Assembly (NCBI RefSeq): GCF_003610695.1
Contig: NZ_RAQH01000010.1
Location: 62,001 to 126,000 of the forward strand
Direction: 5' to 3'
Length of the DNA stretch: 64,000 nt
Source: Epilithonimonas arachidiradicis
GTDB taxonomy: Bacteria; Bacteroidota; Bacteroidia; Flavobacteriales; Weeksellaceae
In this document: positions 60,762-64,000 of the stretch, one piece after another
Position numbering within the stretch: the stretch's first letter is position 1
How the letters are laid out: the number at the start of each line of letters is the position of its first letter
Program-made: the position numbers and the translations under genes
The notes under the pieces: model-generated
The model's input: only the letters and a program-made list of their open reading frames with translations
The model's database searches: none
What the model was told of the DNA's origin: nothing

Positions 60762-61526
60762 ATGCCTTGGAATCCCGATGTTTACGACCAGTTCAAACAA
60801 GAGCGTTCAGCGCCTTATTTCGATTTGATCAAATTGGTTGAGATAGAATCCAATATGTCTGTTATCGATTTAGGTTGCGGAACTGGCGAACTCACTTCTG
60901 GACTTTTGGATGTTTTCCCAGACTCAAAAATTGTAGGAATCGATTCTTCTGCAGAGATGCTTCAAAAAGCGGAACAATTTGAAACCAAAAGATTACAGTT
61001 TTTTCAGAGAAGTGTGGAGGAACAAATGGAATTGGATGAAAAATTTGATCTGATTGTCGCTAACGCTTCTTTACAATGGTGCAACAATCATTACGACTTG
61101 TTTCCAAAACTCATTTCAAAACTGAATCCAGAAGGACAATTAGCTGTTCAGGTTCCATCGAATCATAATTTTATTGTTCACCAGTTATTATCAGTCGTTG
61201 CAGAACACGAGATTTATCAGAAACATTTTAACGGTTGGAAAAGAGAATATTCGGTTCTTAATATAGAAGATTACGCCAAGATTTTGTCAGATAACGAAGG
61301 CAAAAAAATAAACGTTTTCGAAAAAGTTTATCCACACATTATGAAAGATGCGGATGCGGTTTTTGACTGGGCTTCCGGAACAGCGATGATTCCATTCGTG
61401 GAGAGACTTCCGGAAAAATTGAAAGAGCAATACAAGCAGGATTATAAAGAAGAACTGAGAAAAGTATTCACAGGTTCGCCGGTGTTTTATCCATTCAAAA
61501 GAACCTTTATTTACGCACAATTTTAA
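60762..61526 (+). CDS. Trans-aconitate 2-methyltransferase-like SAM methyltransferase
   Basis: 254 residues. Tam-type layout: MPWNPDVYDQFKQERSAPYF at the N-terminus, SAM motif I VIDLGCGTGELTSGL (~34-48), VGIDSSAEMLQKAE, then FDLIVANASLQWCNNH and LNPEGQLAVQVPSN. E. coli Tam methylates trans-aconitate, an inhibitor formed from cis-aconitate; the same substrate is likely but unproven here. Eighteen nt before guaA, so possibly cotranscribed with it. Confidence 0.85.
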   Translation: MPWNPDVYDQFKQERSAPYFDLIKLVEIESNMSVIDLGCGTGELTSGLLDVFPDSKIVGIDSSAEMLQKAEQFETKRLQFFQRSVEEQMELDEKFDLIVANASLQWCNNHYDLFPKLISKLNPEGQLAVQVPSNHNFIVHQLLSVVAEHEIYQKHFNGWKREYSVLNIEDYAKILSDNEGKKINVFEKVYPHIMKDADAVFDWASGTAMIPFVERLPEKLKEQYKQDYKEELRKVFTGSPVFYPFKRTFIYAQF

Positions 61527-61544
61527 AAAATATTACAACATTAT

Positions 61545-63074
61545 ATGCAAAACGGAATTATCATTTTAGACTTCGGTTCACAGTACAACCAACTCATTGG
61601 AAGAAGAATCCGTGAAATGGAAGTTTATTCGGAAATAGTACCATTCAACACACCATTAGCAGAAATTCTTGAGAAAAAACCAAGAGGAATCATCCTTTCC
61701 GGCGGTCCAAGTTCTGTGAACGCAGAAAATGCGCACCTTGTAGAAAAAGAATTGTATAAACAAGGAATTCCGGTTTTAGGAATCTGCTACGGAATGCAAT
61801 TAACAGCACATCTTTTGGGCGGAAAAGTGGCCAAAGGAGAAAAAGGCGAGTATGGAAAAGCTCACCTTGAAATTGTAAAAGAAAACGAATTACTGAAAGG
61901 TGTTTATCAGAATTCAATCGTTTGGATGAGCCATTTTGATGAGGTTGCAGAATTGCCGGAAGGTTTTGAACTCAATGCAAAATCTGGTGTTATCGCTTCG
62001 ATTTCAAATCCTGAAAAAAAAATTTACGCTGTACAATTTCATCCTGAAGTTTCTCATTCCGAAGAAGGAGGAAAGATGATTGAAAATTTCGTTTTTGGAA
62101 TTTGTAAAGCAGACAAAAACTGGAAACTAACCAATTATATTGAGAAAACTGTTGCTGAAATCAAGGAAAAAGTGGGCGATCAAAAAGTGATTCTTGGATT
62201 GTCTGGAGGTGTTGATTCGTCTGTAGCTGCAGTTTTGATTCATAAAGCCATTGGCGACCAGCTGAATTGTATCTTCGTAGACACAGGACTTTTGAGAAAA
62301 GACGAGGGCAAAAAAGTAATGGAAAATTACGGCAAACATTTCCATATGAATATCAAAATGGTAGATGCTTCCGAAAGATTCTTATCCAAATTAGCAGGAG
62401 TTGGTGATCCTGAAGAAAAACGTAAAATCATCGGTAACGAATTTGTTCACGTCTTTGATGAAGAATCAAAACAAATCGAAGGTGCGAAATTCTTGGCACA
62501 AGGAACTATCTATCCGGATGTTATCGAATCACAATCTGTGAAAGGACCTTCTGCAGTTATCAAATCTCATCACAACGTTGGTGGGCTTCCCGAAGAAATG
62601 GAATTCGAATTGTTGGAACCTTTGAGGGAATTGTTCAAAGATGAGGTGAGAAAAGTAGGCGAGGAGTTGGGAATTCCACACGAGTTGGTTTACAGACATC
62701 CGTTTCCTGGTCCAGGTTTGGGAATCAGAGTTTTGGGAGAAGTTGATGCTGAAAAAGTTAGAATCTTGCAGGAAGCTGATGATATTTTCATCGAAGAATT
62801 ATATAAAAATGATTTGTATGAGAAAGTTTCCCAGGCATTCGTGGTTCTTCTTCCGGTAAAATCTGTTGGCGTAATGGGAGATGAAAGAACTTACGAATAT
62901 ACAGCAGTAGTTCGTTCTGCCAACACAATTGATTTTATGACTGCAACCTGGAGCCGACTTCCGTATGAGTTTTTAGACACCGTTTCCAGCAGAATCATCA
63001 ATGAGGTTAGAGGAATCAACAGAGTTGCTTATGATATCAGTTCAAAACCACCAGCAACCATCGAGTGGGAGTAA
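61545..63074 (+). CDS. guaA: GMP synthase (glutamine-hydrolysing)
   Basis: 509 residues, both activities in one chain. Class I glutamine amidotransferase: Cys81 (GICYGMQL), His166 and Glu168 (QFHPEV). ATP-pyrophosphatase P-loop SGGVDS (220-225), followed by the GMP synthase dimerisation domain to PPATIEWE. It converts XMP to GMP in the cytoplasm. A terminator follows 6 nt after the stop. Confidence 0.97.
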   Translation: MQNGIIILDFGSQYNQLIGRRIREMEVYSEIVPFNTPLAEILEKKPRGIILSGGPSSVNAENAHLVEKELYKQGIPVLGICYGMQLTAHLLGGKVAKGEKGEYGKAHLEIVKENELLKGVYQNSIVWMSHFDEVAELPEGFELNAKSGVIASISNPEKKIYAVQFHPEVSHSEEGGKMIENFVFGICKADKNWKLTNYIEKTVAEIKEKVGDQKVILGLSGGVDSSVAAVLIHKAIGDQLNCIFVDTGLLRKDEGKKVMENYGKHFHMNIKMVDASERFLSKLAGVGDPEEKRKIIGNEFVHVFDEESKQIEGAKFLAQGTIYPDVIESQSVKGPSAVIKSHHNVGGLPEEMEFELLEPLRELFKDEVRKVGEELGIPHELVYRHPFPGPGLGIRVLGEVDAEKVRILQEADDIFIEELYKNDLYEKVSQAFVVLLPVKSVGVMGDERTYEYTAVVRSANTIDFMTATWSRLPYEFLDTVSSRIINEVRGINRVAYDISSKPPATIEWE

Positions 63075-63080
63075 TTGATG

Positions 63081-63117
63081 AATGAAAAAACCAGCAATTT
63101 ATTGCTGGTTTTTCATT
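63081..63117. terminator. Bidirectional terminator between guaA and the glutamate-synthase-like gene
   Basis: AATGAAAAAACCAGCAA (63081-63097) and TTGCTGGTTTTTCATT (63102-63117), a 16-bp stem with one bulged A and a TTTA loop, between convergent genes. Confidence 0.85.
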
Positions 63118-63138
63118 TGTTAATATTTGTTGCAGATT

Positions 63139-64000
63139 TTATCGTTTCCTCACATTCTGTAAAATATCAGGAAAGTAAGTGTCAGAAAGATGTTCGAACT
63201 CGTCACCCCGCATAAACATCGATGCATCAACTTGGTCGTAAGAGTCCCTTCCTGCTGCGGCAATCAGCTCGTTGCAGGTGTGTAACGTATTTTTATGAAA
63301 CTGATAAACACGTTCGGTTTTGTCATTGGTATCCAATCCTTTGATAAGCATTTTGTCTTGTGTAGCAACACCGGTTGGGCAAGTGTTGGTGTTGCATCTC
63401 AATGCCTGGATACAGCCTAGAGAAAACATAAAACCTCTGGCATTATTACAAAGGTCAGCACCCATTGCAATGGCTCTCAAAATATCCAGCGACGTCAAAA
63501 CTTTTCCACTGGCAATGATTCTTAGCTTGTCACGGACTTCGTAATTCATCAAAGTTTTGTTAACGAAAATCAAGGCCGGTTCCAAAGGCATACCGACACC
63601 ATCTGAAAATTCCGGTGGTGCGGCACCAGTTCCACCCTCGGCACCATCTACGGTGATGAAATCCGGGTAAATATTCAGAATCGTCATCTGTTCACAAATA
63701 TCTTCGAACTCTTTGGTGTCACCGATGCAAAGTTTGAATCCGACAGGTTTGCCGCCGGAAAGTTCACGCAGTTGATCCACAAATCTCAATAAACCCTCGG
63801 CATTAGAAAATGCACTGTGCGATGGCGGTGATAGAATTGTCACGCCAGGCGGAACGTGTCGGATTTTCGCAATTTCAGGCGTGTTTTTCACAGCGGGTAA
63901 AACTCCGCCGTGACCAGGTTTGGCACCTTGCGACAATTTGATTTCAACCATTTTGACATTGTCCATTGTCGCATATTTTCTGAATAATTCAGGATCAAAG
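63139..64000 (-). CDS. FMN-binding glutamate synthase family protein, partial (5' end beyond window)
   Basis: The frame stays open to the right edge. The ATG at 63966 is internal, since the codons before it read FDPELFRKYAT, which continues the family pattern. The visible C-terminal ~287 residues contain MVEIKLSQGAKPGHGGVLPA, VTVDGAEGGTGAAPPEF (FMN phosphate binding), IIASGKVLTSLDILRAIAMG and the iron-sulphur motif CIQALRCNTNTCPTGVATQD. This is the GltS FMN domain as a stand-alone protein, without the amidotransferase part in view. Its substrate is uncertain. Confidence 0.88.
   Translation of the reverse strand, partial: FDPELFRKYATMDNVKMVEIKLSQGAKPGHGGVLPAVKNTPEIAKIRHVPPGVTILSPPSHSAFSNAEGLLRFVDQLRELSGGKPVGFKLCIGDTKEFEDICEQMTILNIYPDFITVDGAEGGTGAAPPEFSDGVGMPLEPALIFVNKTLMNYEVRDKLRIIASGKVLTSLDILRAIAMGADLCNNARGFMFSLGCIQALRCNTNTCPTGVATQDKMLIKGLDTNDKTERVYQFHKNTLHTCNELIAAAGRDSYDQVDASMFMRGDEFEHLSDTYFPDILQNVRKR

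Noticed and set aside
63139-63966. Start of the glutamate-synthase-like gene at the ATG 63966
   Set aside because: The frame continues upstream to the window edge with family-like residues (FDPELFRKYAT), so that ATG is internal.
1-64000. tRNA, rRNA, CRISPR array, prophage or origin of replication
   Set aside because: I looked for cloverleaf patterns, evenly spaced direct repeats, integrases and DnaA-box clusters and saw none I could support. A tRNAscan or CRISPR-finder run would settle this.

Overview
This AT-rich 64 kb window comes from the chromosome of a member of the Bacteroidota, most likely a flavobacterium of the Chryseobacterium/Weeksellaceae type. The evidence is SusC/SusD-family genes, type IX secretion C-terminal sorting domains, many lipoproteins with short SxxC-type lipoboxes, TAnnTTTG -7 promoter boxes, and dispersed intergenic repeats of a kind common in that group. 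I see no rRNA, tRNA, CRISPR array, phage or insertion sequence.

Layout. (1) 1-4933: a tightly packed minus-strand operon of eight genes, running off the left edge. From promoter to distal end it encodes a YegP-like protein, a PD-(D/E)XK (HsdR-N-like) nuclease, two small exported cysteine-rich GG-motif proteins, a membrane protein, a TerB-like protein, a coiled-coil membrane protein and a VWA-like lipoprotein. (2) 5068-8841: a TPR histidine kinase and NarL-type response regulator, a 56-residue peptide gene, and a divergent one-pass membrane protein. The eight-gene operon and the 8026 gene share a dyad placed at exactly the same distance from the -7 box, so the kinase/regulator pair may control both. 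(3) 8897-26747: mostly housekeeping genes (argS, MATE pump, NtrC-like regulator, M28 peptidase with T9SS tag, tag, nucleoside phosphorylase, SUI1 factor, gpmI, a TPR-TM-AraC regulator, a T9SS adhesin-like protein, acyl-ACP desaturase, HAD hydrolase, map, methyltransferase). (4) 27114-39066: two efflux operons, an RND tripartite system and a TolC-EmrA-EmrB system, separated by an AIM24 gene and an AraC regulator. A 16-bp inverted repeat sits upstream of both and overlaps the -33 box of the second. (5) 39304-42306: a DUF4349 lipoprotein and metG. (6) 42975-58294: a starch/maltodextrin utilization locus (SusC, SusD, two SusE/F-like binding proteins, GH97 glucosidase, SBF-like transporter, GH13 neopullulanase-like enzyme, MFS sugar transporter), with a frameshifted DinB gene and a SnoaL-like gene inside. 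(7) 58417-64000: pirin, purD, a Tam-like methyltransferase, guaA and a partial glutamate-synthase-family gene.

Between genes lies a five-copy family of structured repeats (13632-13761, 33753-33838, 39178-39265, 52392-52487, 60512-60606). The outer sequence is conserved. The central stem differs in sequence between copies but keeps its pairing. Every copy lies 3' of a gene and in that gene's orientation. I consider this family, and the regulator-linked eight-gene operon, the two most interesting items here.
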